Source of the DNA: Sphingobacterium puteale
GTDB lineage: Bacteria > Bacteroidota > Bacteroidia > Sphingobacteriales > Sphingobacteriaceae
NCBI RefSeq assembly: GCF_003627955.1
Contig: NZ_RBWS01000022.1
Span: forward strand, 62,001 to 126,000
DNA: 64,000 bases
Direction of reading: 5' to 3'
Shown: positions 17,301 through 25,206 of the stretch, piece after piece
Position numbering within the stretch: the first letter of the stretch is position 1
Layout of the letters: each line of letters opens with the position of its first letter
Notes under the pieces: model-generated
What the model was told of the DNA's origin: nothing
Seen by the model: the letters and a program-made list of their open reading frames with translations, nothing else
Database searches by the model: none
Made by a program: the position numbers and the translations under genes

Positions 17301-17603
17301 TCATGTTAAAAAGGTAATAGCTGCCAGCCGCATCTGACCTGCAACCGATGCTGAAAGGTGCTTTTCACCCACTAATTTTGCTGCAAACCGGAATTGCTGG
17401 AATAACTGCTGGATAACCTCATCTTCAGATTGCCTGACACTTAAAACCTCGCTGTTACTTGTTACTGCTACTGTACTATTATAAGGGGCAATGCCATTCT
17501 CGTGGTTAGATCTCCGTACACACCGGAAGGACCAATAATCATCTTTAAATATTATTTTTTTCAGAAATTTTATACGTACCCAGAGATATGATGGTGAGTT
17601 CAA
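17301..17603 (-). CDS. doubtful ORF, 100 codons, unknown
   Basis: An open frame directly after the stop of the oxidoreductase gene, starting only with TTG at 17603. The second half (EDEVIQQLFQQFRFAAKLVG, then HLSASVAGQMRLA) looks like a helical protein, and the first part does not. It may be the tail of an eroded gene. Apart from it the stretch 17127-17603 shows nothing recognisable. Confidence 0.25.
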   Translation of the reverse strand: MNSPSYLWVRIKFLKKIIFKDDYWSFRCVRRSNHENGIAPYNSTVAVTSNSEVLSVRQSEDEVIQQLFQQFRFAAKLVGEKHLSASVAGQMRLAAITFLT

Positions 17604-18605
17604 TTATAACAATATATCATGGGCCAATTCAGAATTTACCCGAAACCCTGCAATATTTCCAGATGAGACGGCTAATGAGACAGCGCGTAACGGACTGGAG
17701 TTATCTCCTACAGCATATATACCATCTACACTCGTCTTTTGTGAGGAATCTATTTTGACAAGTCCCGTTTCTGTCATTTCACAACCTAATTCTTGTGGTA
17801 TGCTGCAATGTTGTCGGAATGGTAGGGGAGCATATACTGCATCAAAACTTTCTCTTGCGCCGTCAGAAAAAATAAGTTGATTAACATACCCATTATTATG
17901 TCCAATTTCAGAAATCTTCTTCTGGATTACGTTTATGCCGTTTCTATTAAGTTTAGCTATGCTGTCCATTTGCATGGAGGATTTACCAGAAGTTATTAAT
18001 GTAACGTCATCCGTCAAATTTTTAATTAATGAAACGAAGTGCATAACCTTATCTCCATCAGCTAATACGGCTGTTTTCTTGCCTTTGAATTCATACCCGT
18101 GACAGTATGGACAATGTATTACAGATTTACCCCAGCATTCTGAAAACCCAGTTATGTCGTGCATGATATCTATTATTCCAGTAGCAAAAATTAATATCTT
18201 GCCTTTAAATGATTGACCGTCCGAAGTCGTTATTTGAAAACCTTCAGATATTCTTTTGCCATTTGCTGCCAAGCCTTTGTGAAATTCAATGCTCGGATAG
18301 TTGGATACTTCTTCCTTTGCAATCTCAGCAATTTTTCCAGGAGGCATACCATCTCTTGTTAAAAAATTCTGCGAATGTGGCGTCTGTTTATTGCAGGGAT
18401 TCCCACTATCAATTACCAAGACATTCCTTAAAGAACGTCCTAGTGTCATGGCAGAAGCAAGTCCTGAGTAACTACCCCCTATAATAATTGTATCGTATAA
18501 TTTTTGATTGCTTTTTTCCATAGCATTGCTTTTTAAAAATACAGAAGTAACTGAGATCGACAAAACTGCCAATGATCCGTTTTTTATAAATAGTCTTCTG
18601 TTCAT
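17604..18605 (-). CDS. exported thioredoxin-reductase-like FAD oxidoreductase
   Basis: A 333-aa NAD(P)/FAD-dependent oxidoreductase. An N-terminal export signal (MNRRLFIKNGSLAVLSIS, Tat-like NRRLFIK) precedes the FAD-binding Rossmann motif TIIIGGSYSGLASA at about 39-52. A redox-active CPYC pair sits in VIHCPYCHGYEF (about 168-179). A second nucleotide-binding region follows (TAVLADGDKVMHF), and the C-terminal FAD motif is DGIYAVGDNSSPLRAV. This is the low-molecular-weight thioredoxin reductase fold, but most relatives with CPYC oxidise substrates other than thioredoxin. The signal is unusual for the family and suggests a periplasmic substrate. An AraC gene lies 42 bases upstream. Confidence 0.82.
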   Translation of the reverse strand: MNRRLFIKNGSLAVLSISVTSVFLKSNAMEKSNQKLYDTIIIGGSYSGLASAMTLGRSLRNVLVIDSGNPCNKQTPHSQNFLTRDGMPPGKIAEIAKEEVSNYPSIEFHKGLAANGKRISEGFQITTSDGQSFKGKILIFATGIIDIMHDITGFSECWGKSVIHCPYCHGYEFKGKKTAVLADGDKVMHFVSLIKNLTDDVTLITSGKSSMQMDSIAKLNRNGINVIQKKISEIGHNNGYVNQLIFSDGARESFDAVYAPLPFRQHCSIPQELGCEMTETGLVKIDSSQKTSVDGIYAVGDNSSPLRAVSLAVSSGNIAGFRVNSELAHDILL

Positions 18606-18647
18606 TTCGTTATAATTTATATTAAACTGTAATTCTTTTGTACTAAC

Positions 18648-19604
18648 TTAGCTAAGTGTAGTATGAAGTTCCCGATATTTTTTAGCACTTGTACCGACTT
18701 TAGATTTGAAAAATCTACAGAAATAAGATTGATCGCTATAATTGAGCTCATAGGCAACCTGGGTTATCGATAGTTCGGTTTGTATTAGTAACGACTTTGC
18801 TTCTGAAATCAGGTTGTCATGGATAAAATCACTAGCAGCACTTCCTGTGAACTCCTTCACCGTATCATTGAGATAATGAGGGCTGACATAAAGCAAGGCG
18901 GCATAATCACGAACTTGCCGCTTTTCCTTGTAGTTTTTTGAAACCAGTTTCTGGAAATTTGCTACAAGAAGCTCCCGACGTGGAACACCACTTCTACTAA
19001 TCTCCGAATGGTGAACATGAAGACGCTCCGCTTCGAGTAGAAATATGTTCAGATAGAGTCTTACCATCAAATCATCATTATGATTTCGGCGTGAACAATA
19101 TTCGTACTTAATTTTTTTAAAAAGTTCTGTAAAAATACCTACCTCTGCTTCGAATAATTTCAGGCTGATATTGCCATCGGGCTGAAAAAAAGGATAATCA
19201 TTGAGTTTTACCTGATTTTTAAGGCACAATAAAAAATAGTCAACATCAAAAATGCAATGAAATCCTTTCACATCACGGCTCCAATGCTCAATAGTATGAA
19301 GTTGATTTTCCGGAACAAAATATAAAGTATTAGGACCAAATTCATATCCAGTAAATCCTATCTTTTCCTTTATCGAACCAGCTGTCACCAATACAATAGT
19401 GAAAAACTTTTTTCGTGCGGCTTCAAACTGAATTCTTTTTTGAGCACCTTTTATCTGTTCGAGTGTTCCAACAATACAAAAATTATTTTCAGATTCACTA
19501 TGCATCTCCAATGTCTCACACATAGAAACATGATTATGCTTTAAATATTCCTTATTAAAGTCGGCAGGGCCTTTGATATCCTTTACAGTATTCTTTCTCA
19601 TCAC
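18648..19604 (-). CDS. AraC-family transcriptional regulator
   Basis: A 318-aa protein. The N-terminal half is a cupin-like sensor (FTIVLVTAGSIKEKIGFTGY). The C-terminal double HTH (about 215-315) carries RQVRDYAALLYVSPHYLNDT, then LSITQVAYELNYSDQSYFCR and FFKSKVGTSAKKYRE. It is upstream of and co-directional with the exported FAD oxidoreductase, the likely target. A minus-strand -7 box lies just upstream of the start. The ATG may be 19604 or 19601. Confidence 0.88.
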   Translation of the reverse strand: MMRKNTVKDIKGPADFNKEYLKHNHVSMCETLEMHSESENNFCIVGTLEQIKGAQKRIQFEAARKKFFTIVLVTAGSIKEKIGFTGYEFGPNTLYFVPENQLHTIEHWSRDVKGFHCIFDVDYFLLCLKNQVKLNDYPFFQPDGNISLKLFEAEVGIFTELFKKIKYEYCSRRNHNDDLMVRLYLNIFLLEAERLHVHHSEISRSGVPRRELLVANFQKLVSKNYKEKRQVRDYAALLYVSPHYLNDTVKEFTGSAASDFIHDNLISEAKSLLIQTELSITQVAYELNYSDQSYFCRFFKSKVGTSAKKYRELHTTLS

Positions 19605-19631
19605 TCGTTAAATTAATACCGTTTATACTTA

Positions 19632-19639
19632 CAAAGATA
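19632..19639 (-). promoter_or_regulatory. -7 promoter box for the AraC gene
   Basis: The minus strand reads TATCTTTG, matching TAnnTTTG, ~28 bases upstream of the AraC start codon. Confidence 0.6.
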
Positions 19640-19717
19640 CCTAATTACAGGAAATGGATGTGGTACGTTGTGCTGATGTTATAGCACATATCGCCGTTTA
19701 TTAAATTGATACGGCCA

Positions 19718-19890
19718 TCATTCAATTGTTTTCATTTCGTTCCAGCTACCTCCTAAAGCCCTGTAAAGTTTCACCACACTCATCCATTCTTGTAACGCAT
19801 CGTTTGTAGCATTCAATTTTGACTCTAATAGCAATCGTTCTGCTCGGAGAACATCCGTGTAACTGGTATTATAGTTATTGACCAATAATG
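19718..19890 (-). pseudogene. C-terminal remnant of a NodT/TolC-type efflux lipoprotein
   Basis: The minus strand encodes NNYNTSYTDVLRAERLLLES, then LNATNDALQEWMSVVKLYRA and LGGSWNEM to a TGA at 19718-19720. This is the hallmark C-terminus of RND-efflux outer-membrane factors (YTDVL..EQ.LL, LYRALGGGW). An in-frame TAA lies just before it and the other ~400 residues are missing. The rest of 19605-20161 holds no supportable gene; a 68-codon plus-strand ORF at 19937-20143 has no features. Confidence 0.8.
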
Positions 19891-20161
19891 ATATTGGTGA
19901 TTCTTTTTAAATTGTAATTCAAATGTAGCAAGGTCTATGCTTGAGGACTTTTGCTTATACCGGTATATTAGGTATAAACCGTGGTTTAGATTATTTCGAA
20001 GGCCTTTTTTCTCACAGATTGAATTTCAAAACATTTTGTTGCCTGCAAGAAGGTTGGCTAATGAAATGCCCTACCGGAACATCCCTCCACAGGCAATCCG
20101 TCTTCAAAAGGTAAAATATCGCTTGTATATATATTTAACATAGGTTGGTTGAAGCTACTTA

Positions 20162-20244
20162 TGCACGAAAACCTAAATCAATGGCACGCTTATGTTTATG
20201 CTCGGGAATATATAGAGTGGTAACTTTGTGTGCAATTATTGGTA
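20162..20244 (+). repeat. promoter-bearing ~83-bp repeat, copy B
   Basis: Second copy of the block at 11571-11652. TAACTTTG at 20221-20228 fits the -7 consensus. The SCO1 gene begins 26 bases after the repeat, so this is the likely promoter of the copper/redox cluster. Confidence 0.75.
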
Positions 20245-20269
20245 TAATCTGATATAAGGGAAAAAATAT

Positions 20270-20926
20270 ATGCAGTCTTTTAAATTTCTTAGAGCATCGC
20301 TTTTGCTTTTTAGTATTTCTGTCTTTCATTCTTGCATTAACCAAAACAAGGACAAAGACGATCTTCCTATTATGGGTGAGAAGGAAATTGTTTTGGTGGA
20401 AAAAGATGGTAAAAAAGCTAACGACACAATATATCACACTATACCTGCATTCCGTTTTGTGGATCAGGACAGCGTGTGGGTTTCCAATGAGGATGTTGCT
20501 GATAAAATATATCTGGCAGATTTTTTCTTTACCCGTTGTCCAACGATATGCCCATTGCTCGCCAAAAACATGCTGATTATAGCAAAAGAATTTGAGCAAG
20601 AAAAACGGTTCGTTATTTTATCCCATACCATTGACGATAAACATGATACGCCAACTGTTCTTCGGGATTATGCAAAAAAAGTTGGAGCGCCATTGAATTG
20701 GAGGTTCTTAAATGGCCCTCAGAATGCCGTTTATAAGATTGCAGGTAAAGAAGGTTATTTTTCTTATGCAGAGGAGAACCCCGATGTCCCCGGAGGATTT
20801 GACCATAGCGGCGCATTTACATTGGTAGATACCAAAGGGCATGTTAGGGGTGTTTACGACGGTACGAATGAAGAAGATGCAAAAAAAGCAATAGTAGATA
20901 TCCGGAAATTATTGACACAACTGTAA
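20270..20926 (+). CDS. SCO1/SenC-family copper chaperone lipoprotein
   Basis: A 218-aa thioredoxin-fold protein with a type II signal (SVFHSC). The copper-binding motif CxxxC is TRCPTICPLLA (about residues 89-99) and the conserved distal His is in GGFDHSGAFTLVD (about 180). In the family these three ligands bind copper for cytochrome oxidase CuA maturation or periplasmic thiol redox. It is the first gene of a long co-directional block that includes copper-linked MbnP/MbnH proteins, which supports a copper role. It is preceded by the repeated promoter block. Confidence 0.9.
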   Translation: MQSFKFLRASLLLFSISVFHSCINQNKDKDDLPIMGEKEIVLVEKDGKKANDTIYHTIPAFRFVDQDSVWVSNEDVADKIYLADFFFTRCPTICPLLAKNMLIIAKEFEQEKRFVILSHTIDDKHDTPTVLRDYAKKVGAPLNWRFLNGPQNAVYKIAGKEGYFSYAEENPDVPGGFDHSGAFTLVDTKGHVRGVYDGTNEEDAKKAIVDIRKLLTQL

Positions 20927-20940
20927 ACGTTTAAACCAAA

Positions 20941-21321
20941 TTGAAAAAGATCGTATCTTTCTTACTCCTTATTGTGCTTGCCTACCAATGCCTGGGAAGC
21001 ATGGGTGTATTTGTGTGGTTTGAAAGTAACCGATCTTTTATTGCAGCAAATCTTTGCGAAAATAGAGCCCGACCTGAAATGCATTGCAATGGTCAATGTG
21101 TGCTCATGAAAAAGCTCAAAGCACTCGACGAGAAATCTTCTGAAAAAGACCTTCCACAAAATGTAAAATACGAGACTTTCATATGCCTGATGCAGGATTT
21201 CATTATAATGCCGGAGCAAATGTCGATCTGCGTGAAAAACACCTATGTAACTTATTATAACGCTTACTACAGCTTTATACATTTTAAAAACAACTTCCGC
21301 CCACCTCGATTCAAAGCCTAG
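20941..21321 (+). CDS. small membrane-anchored Cys/His protein (TTG start)
   Basis: A 126-aa protein. The start is TTG at 20941, 14 bases after the SCO1 stop; no ATG gives the hydrophobic N-terminus KKIVSFLLLIVLAYQCLGSM. After the membrane segment comes MHCNGQCVLMKKLKAL, a CxxxC with adjacent His and Met that could bind copper, though this is inference. The C-terminal part is aromatic (YVTYYNAYYSFIHFKN). The unusual start may keep expression low relative to SCO1. No family is recognised. Confidence 0.7.
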   Translation: MKKIVSFLLLIVLAYQCLGSMGVFVWFESNRSFIAANLCENRARPEMHCNGQCVLMKKLKALDEKSSEKDLPQNVKYETFICLMQDFIIMPEQMSICVKNTYVTYYNAYYSFIHFKNNFRPPRFKA

Positions 21322-21417
21322 TTGATTTACATATAACTAGTTGTGCTGTGTTGACCTAAGGAGCGTTTATCCTGATGGCAGTCAACATTGCGATTTTGGT
21401 ATTGAATAAAATCGAGA

Positions 21418-22260
21418 ATGAAATTTATCTACTTTAGAAAGACGTCCATGTGGGCTAGCATAATGGCTATAACATCGGTATGTACTTTGGCGGGGTGCGG
21501 AAATAGCACGCAAACCGACGAAAAAAATCCTGTCGACATGGCAGGTGCCATGGTGGACGTAACCACCTTGACTAAGATTGCGGATACGACCTTAGCTCAG
21601 AACAAGGTTAGCGTATTTGTGCAAGATAGCCTCACGAGCAAAAACGAAACAATTTATATTCAGGTCACGGACCTCAATGGAGATCCCACGACGGACGCCC
21701 ATCTTGACTACGATGTCGTCATGGACATGGGAATGGTGTCGCATGGTGGGCCATATTACCCACCAGTCGATCTGGGTAATGGATTATACAAAGCCGAAGT
21801 CGTCTTTATTATGGCCAACATGAATGATATGGGTAAAGGCTGGATGTTGAATGCCTTCCTTAATAAAAAAGATAGCCTATCTTTTATTTTACCTGTTTCC
21901 GAGGCAAAATACGCACGGACTATTCCAGTAGGCACTAAGGATGACAGTCGTGTGTTCGTTAGTCTATTGTTACCTGAGGAGGTAAAGGCCGGTAGCCAAC
22001 CTATTGACTTCACGCTTCACAAAATGGATCATAACCTTTTCCCGGCGTTGGAAGGATACACGGTCGAGATAGAACCTTTTATGCCCGATATGGGGCATGG
22101 CTCTCCGAATAATAAAGCCGCCACAAGCAAAGGTGATGGACACTATAGCGGAATGATCAATTTTACGATGAAAGGTCATTGGAAGATTAAAGTGAATCTG
22201 TTCAAAGGTGGAGAAAAGGTATCACAGGAAGAACTGGAATTTCCTGTTGAGGTCAGATAA
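21418..22260 (+). CDS. FixH/YtkA-like lipoprotein, two Ig-like repeats
   Basis: A 280-aa lipoprotein (lipobox TLAGC). Two related beta-sandwich halves are visible: about 60-160 with VVMDMGMVSHGGPYYPPVDL, and about 180-280 with VEIEPFMPDMGHGSPNN followed by FTMKGHWKIKVNLF. The Met/His-rich loops (MDMGMVSHGG; MPDMGHGS) are typical of YtkA/FixH-type domains and look suited to Cu binding. Location is periplasmic or at the outer membrane. It follows SCO1 and precedes the first MbnP in the same direction, so it is likely part of the same copper-handling unit. Confidence 0.8.
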   Translation: MKFIYFRKTSMWASIMAITSVCTLAGCGNSTQTDEKNPVDMAGAMVDVTTLTKIADTTLAQNKVSVFVQDSLTSKNETIYIQVTDLNGDPTTDAHLDYDVVMDMGMVSHGGPYYPPVDLGNGLYKAEVVFIMANMNDMGKGWMLNAFLNKKDSLSFILPVSEAKYARTIPVGTKDDSRVFVSLLLPEEVKAGSQPIDFTLHKMDHNLFPALEGYTVEIEPFMPDMGHGSPNNKAATSKGDGHYSGMINFTMKGHWKIKVNLFKGGEKVSQEELEFPVEVR

Positions 22261-22292
22261 AAAACGAATCAATTGCTACAATAATTAGAAAA

Positions 22293-23165
22293 ATGAATAA
22301 GCAAAACCTATTTTTTGCAGCTTTGGCTGCGCTGATGTTCACATCCTGTGAAAAAACTGAAATTAAAGAAGTTGAAAAAATTGTCTACGCGGATCAGGCA
22401 GGATCTCTGGCCCTGACCTTTGATGCCCGGTACGGTGAGTCAGATTTTGAATTGAATAAAAGATATCCCTATCAACTCGTCAACGCCAGTGGGACTTATG
22501 ATCTAGATTTCGAGTTTAACCGTCTCCGTTACTGGGTAAGCAATGTCAAACTGGTTGATAAAGATAATAAAGAACATGCCATACCGGATTCCTACTATCT
22601 GGTGGAAGAAACTAACGAAATAGTTGTACCACATTTGGTCAATGGAGAGAAGTATCCGGCTACCAAGCGCGAAGAAGTGATGATCAAGGAGATCCCTTTT
22701 GGCGAATACAAGGCCATTAAATTTTCTATTGGTGTAGATCAAAAATACAATGATAATATTACCCTGACCGCAGGGGAACTAGGTTCGCTGAACGGAATGG
22801 GTGTCAGCGATGGCTGGATGTGGTTCACGAGTTACAAATTCTTGACCCTGGCCGGTACTATACATTGGGCAGACGGTGCACCAACTTCGAAGGCAATGTC
22901 GTGGGAAACAGGTTCCAACGAACTGTTTGACGGCGCTGAAAAAACGATAGAACTGGCTACACTATTGAAAGTTGATGCTCAAAACTCGGCAAAAATCACT
23001 TTGGACGTGAATGTCAAAGAATTGCTATCAGCTACCGATCAGCCATGGACCAACAACAGCATCAGCCAAAGTAAAAAAGAACTGATGATAGCTTTTCGCG
23101 ATACTTTCTTAAGTAAATCGTTAACATTCAAAGAAGCGGGTTCGGTTTCTGTGGAAGCAAATTAA
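22293..23165 (+). CDS. MbnP-family periplasmic metal-binding lipoprotein, copy 1
   Basis: A 290-aa lipoprotein (FTSC at 16-19). It has the MbnP architecture: SLALTFDARYGESDFELN, RLRYWVSNVKLVDKD, YYLVEETNE, IKFSIGVDQKYND, and the Trp motif DGWMWFTSYKF (about 173-183). In studied MbnP proteins a Trp is oxidised to kynurenine by the diheme enzyme MbnH, creating a copper site. The stop codon shares one base with the ATG of the MbnH-like gene, which implies tight coupling of the pair. Family assignment is firm; the modification here is inferred. Confidence 0.85.
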   Translation: MNKQNLFFAALAALMFTSCEKTEIKEVEKIVYADQAGSLALTFDARYGESDFELNKRYPYQLVNASGTYDLDFEFNRLRYWVSNVKLVDKDNKEHAIPDSYYLVEETNEIVVPHLVNGEKYPATKREEVMIKEIPFGEYKAIKFSIGVDQKYNDNITLTAGELGSLNGMGVSDGWMWFTSYKFLTLAGTIHWADGAPTSKAMSWETGSNELFDGAEKTIELATLLKVDAQNSAKITLDVNVKELLSATDQPWTNNSISQSKKELMIAFRDTFLSKSLTFKEAGSVSVEAN

Positions 23166-24286
23166 TGTCTGTAAAGCTAAGAAGTAAACATATCACTGGA
23201 GTCTTCGTCCTTTTGGTGGGGTTGTTCGGCGTATTATCCTGTTCAAAGGATGATGACCTACCCATTACCGGCGAGGAGGAGATTCCTTTTGCCTTTCGTC
23301 AGCCTGTATTTTTTCCCAAAGCAGTGGAATCCGCTATTGATCCCAAAACGGGTCTGCCCTCAAATCCTCTGACCAAAACGGGAGCTGAATTGGGCCGGAG
23401 ACTCTTCTACGACCCGATTCTGTCTGCCAACAAGCAGGTTTCCTGTGCAAGTTGTCACCACCAAAGCAAAGGCTTTTCCGATGGAGTGGCTATTACCACA
23501 GCCGGTGTATCGGGTAAGCCTCTGGAGCGGCACTCACCTACGTTGATCAATCTTGCGTGGACAGACAAGGGCCTTTTTTGGGATGGCGGGTCGACCAATC
23601 TGGAGTCGCAGGCATTTGGTCCGCTGACACATGCAGATGAGATGGGTATGTACCTACCCGTGCTGGTGGAACGGTTGCGGGCAGATGCTACTTATGTGGA
23701 GCTATTTCACAAAGCATTTGGGGAACTGCCAAGCGAGCATCGAACAGCTATGGCGCTATCGCAATTCCAGCGGATGTTGATCTCGGCAGATGCTCCATAC
23801 GACTTATACCGTCGGGGAGAGCAGCTGGACGCACTATCTGCCGACCAGCTTCGCGGACTGAATCTGGTTCGCCAAAAGTGTGGCTCTTGCCACGCAGGGG
23901 AATTATTTACGGATAATGATTTCCACAATAATGGGATAGACGATGATTTTTCGGACGGATCGCATGAGGGAATTTATTGGGGCAGATACCGTATTACCTA
24001 CAATCCACTGGATTTGGGTGCTTTCAAAACCCCCACGCTGCGTAATGTGATGGTGAGCGCACCCTATATGCATGATGGACGGTTTAAAACGATAGATGAG
24101 GTACTAAATCATTATCGTTTCGATATTAAAGATACCCCTGTTACAGCTTCGGTATTATACCAGAACAATGACCGGGCCGGCATACCCATGACAGACAAAG
24201 AAGTCGAGGACATTAAGTCTTTTCTGAATGCGTTGACCGATGAGACATTTTTAAAAAACAGGGAATTTTCAAGTCCTTTTAAATAA
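23165..24286 (+). CDS. MbnH/MauG-like diheme cytochrome c peroxidase, copy 1
   Basis: A 373-aa lipoprotein (LSCSKDDD). It has two c-type heme sites, CASCHH (about 96-101) and CGSCHAG (about 239-245), and the conserved LFWDGG and APYMHDGRFKTIDEVL of the bacterial CcpA/MauG/MbnH group. It sits with a 1-base overlap after MbnP copy 1, the arrangement known from methanobactin operons, where MbnH oxidises a Trp of MbnP. Without that partner it would be called a cytochrome c peroxidase. Location is periplasmic, lipid-anchored. Confidence 0.88.
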   Translation: MSVKLRSKHITGVFVLLVGLFGVLSCSKDDDLPITGEEEIPFAFRQPVFFPKAVESAIDPKTGLPSNPLTKTGAELGRRLFYDPILSANKQVSCASCHHQSKGFSDGVAITTAGVSGKPLERHSPTLINLAWTDKGLFWDGGSTNLESQAFGPLTHADEMGMYLPVLVERLRADATYVELFHKAFGELPSEHRTAMALSQFQRMLISADAPYDLYRRGEQLDALSADQLRGLNLVRQKCGSCHAGELFTDNDFHNNGIDDDFSDGSHEGIYWGRYRITYNPLDLGAFKTPTLRNVMVSAPYMHDGRFKTIDEVLNHYRFDIKDTPVTASVLYQNNDRAGIPMTDKEVEDIKSFLNALTDETFLKNREFSSPFK

Positions 24287-24291
24287 TTGAT

Positions 24292-25191
24292 ATGAAATAT
24301 AAAATGATAAAAAGAAACTGGAAGAATATGGCGACCGCACTTATAGCATTTTGCTTTCTCCTATCGGCCTGTAAAAAGGATGACGATATTATTGACGAAA
24401 CTAAAATGGGCGATTTCTCTATTGAGTTTGACCATATCGTTGGGGAAGACCGATTATATATCGACCCTAACTATCTGTACCGAAATGCAAAAGGCGAGCA
24501 ATTCAGTATACGTATCCTGATGTACTACATCAGCAATATCAAGCTTTACAAAGCCGATGGAAGTAGTTATACCGTTCCGCAGGACGACAGCTATTTTATG
24601 GTGAATGGATCGGATAGAACGACCCGCTTTACCAAGGTCAAGGTGCCTGAGGGCGATTACACCAAAATTGAGTTTATGATCGGCGTCGATCAGGAAAGAA
24701 ACATGATGCCTATGGAACGAAGAACGGGGGTGCTTTCCTTCAATCCGGGAGAAGGCCATGCGGGTATGTTCTGGACATGGAGCCAGGGTTATATCTTCTT
24801 CAAACTGGAAGGGAATAGTGACGTGGTATCCGATGATCAGCAAGGTGACCCTACTGGTAATAAACAATTCAAATATCATATCGGAGGTTTTGGTTACCCC
24901 TTTGATGATCCGGAAGCAATGAACAATATCAAAATCATTACAGTTGACCTGACCAAAACTAGTGGAGACCATTTGGCGCATGTGAGAGCAGACTTAAGGA
25001 GCAATGTCCATTTGATGGTCGACCTGATGCAGATCTTTAATGGCCCGTATAAGTTGAGTATAGCAGATAAACCTAACGTCATGTTCAATAAAGAGGATAG
25101 TGGGAATATCGCAGGTAATTTTGGCGTTCTGTTTACGCATGATCATACCGAAAACTATGTGCGAAGTGAAGAGGAGCTTTCCTCGAATTAA
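24292..25191 (+). CDS. MbnP-family periplasmic metal-binding lipoprotein, copy 2
   Basis: A 299-aa lipoprotein (LLSACKKDDD). It shares the MbnP pattern (FSIEFDHIVGEDRLYID, RILMYYISNIKLYKADG, IEFMIGVDQERN) and carries the most canonical Trp motif, GMFWTWSQGYIFFKLEG (about 158-174), with W161 and W163. It starts 5 bases after the first MbnH and is followed 15 bases later by the second, so it forms the second MbnP-MbnH pair. Its C-terminus is His-rich (FTHDHTEN), a possible extra metal site. Confidence 0.88.
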   Translation: MKYKMIKRNWKNMATALIAFCFLLSACKKDDDIIDETKMGDFSIEFDHIVGEDRLYIDPNYLYRNAKGEQFSIRILMYYISNIKLYKADGSSYTVPQDDSYFMVNGSDRTTRFTKVKVPEGDYTKIEFMIGVDQERNMMPMERRTGVLSFNPGEGHAGMFWTWSQGYIFFKLEGNSDVVSDDQQGDPTGNKQFKYHIGGFGYPFDDPEAMNNIKIITVDLTKTSGDHLAHVRADLRSNVHLMVDLMQIFNGPYKLSIADKPNVMFNKEDSGNIAGNFGVLFTHDHTENYVRSEEELSSN

Positions 25192-25206
25192 TAAAACAAG
25201 GAAGAG

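Noticed and set aside
20159..20599. 146-codon minus-strand ORF overlapping the SCO1 gene
   Set aside because: It lies antisense to a clear SCO1/SenC gene and to the promoter repeat, and has no domain.
24454..24981. 175-codon minus-strand ORF within MbnP copy 2
   Set aside because: Antisense to a well-supported MbnP-family gene. No motifs.
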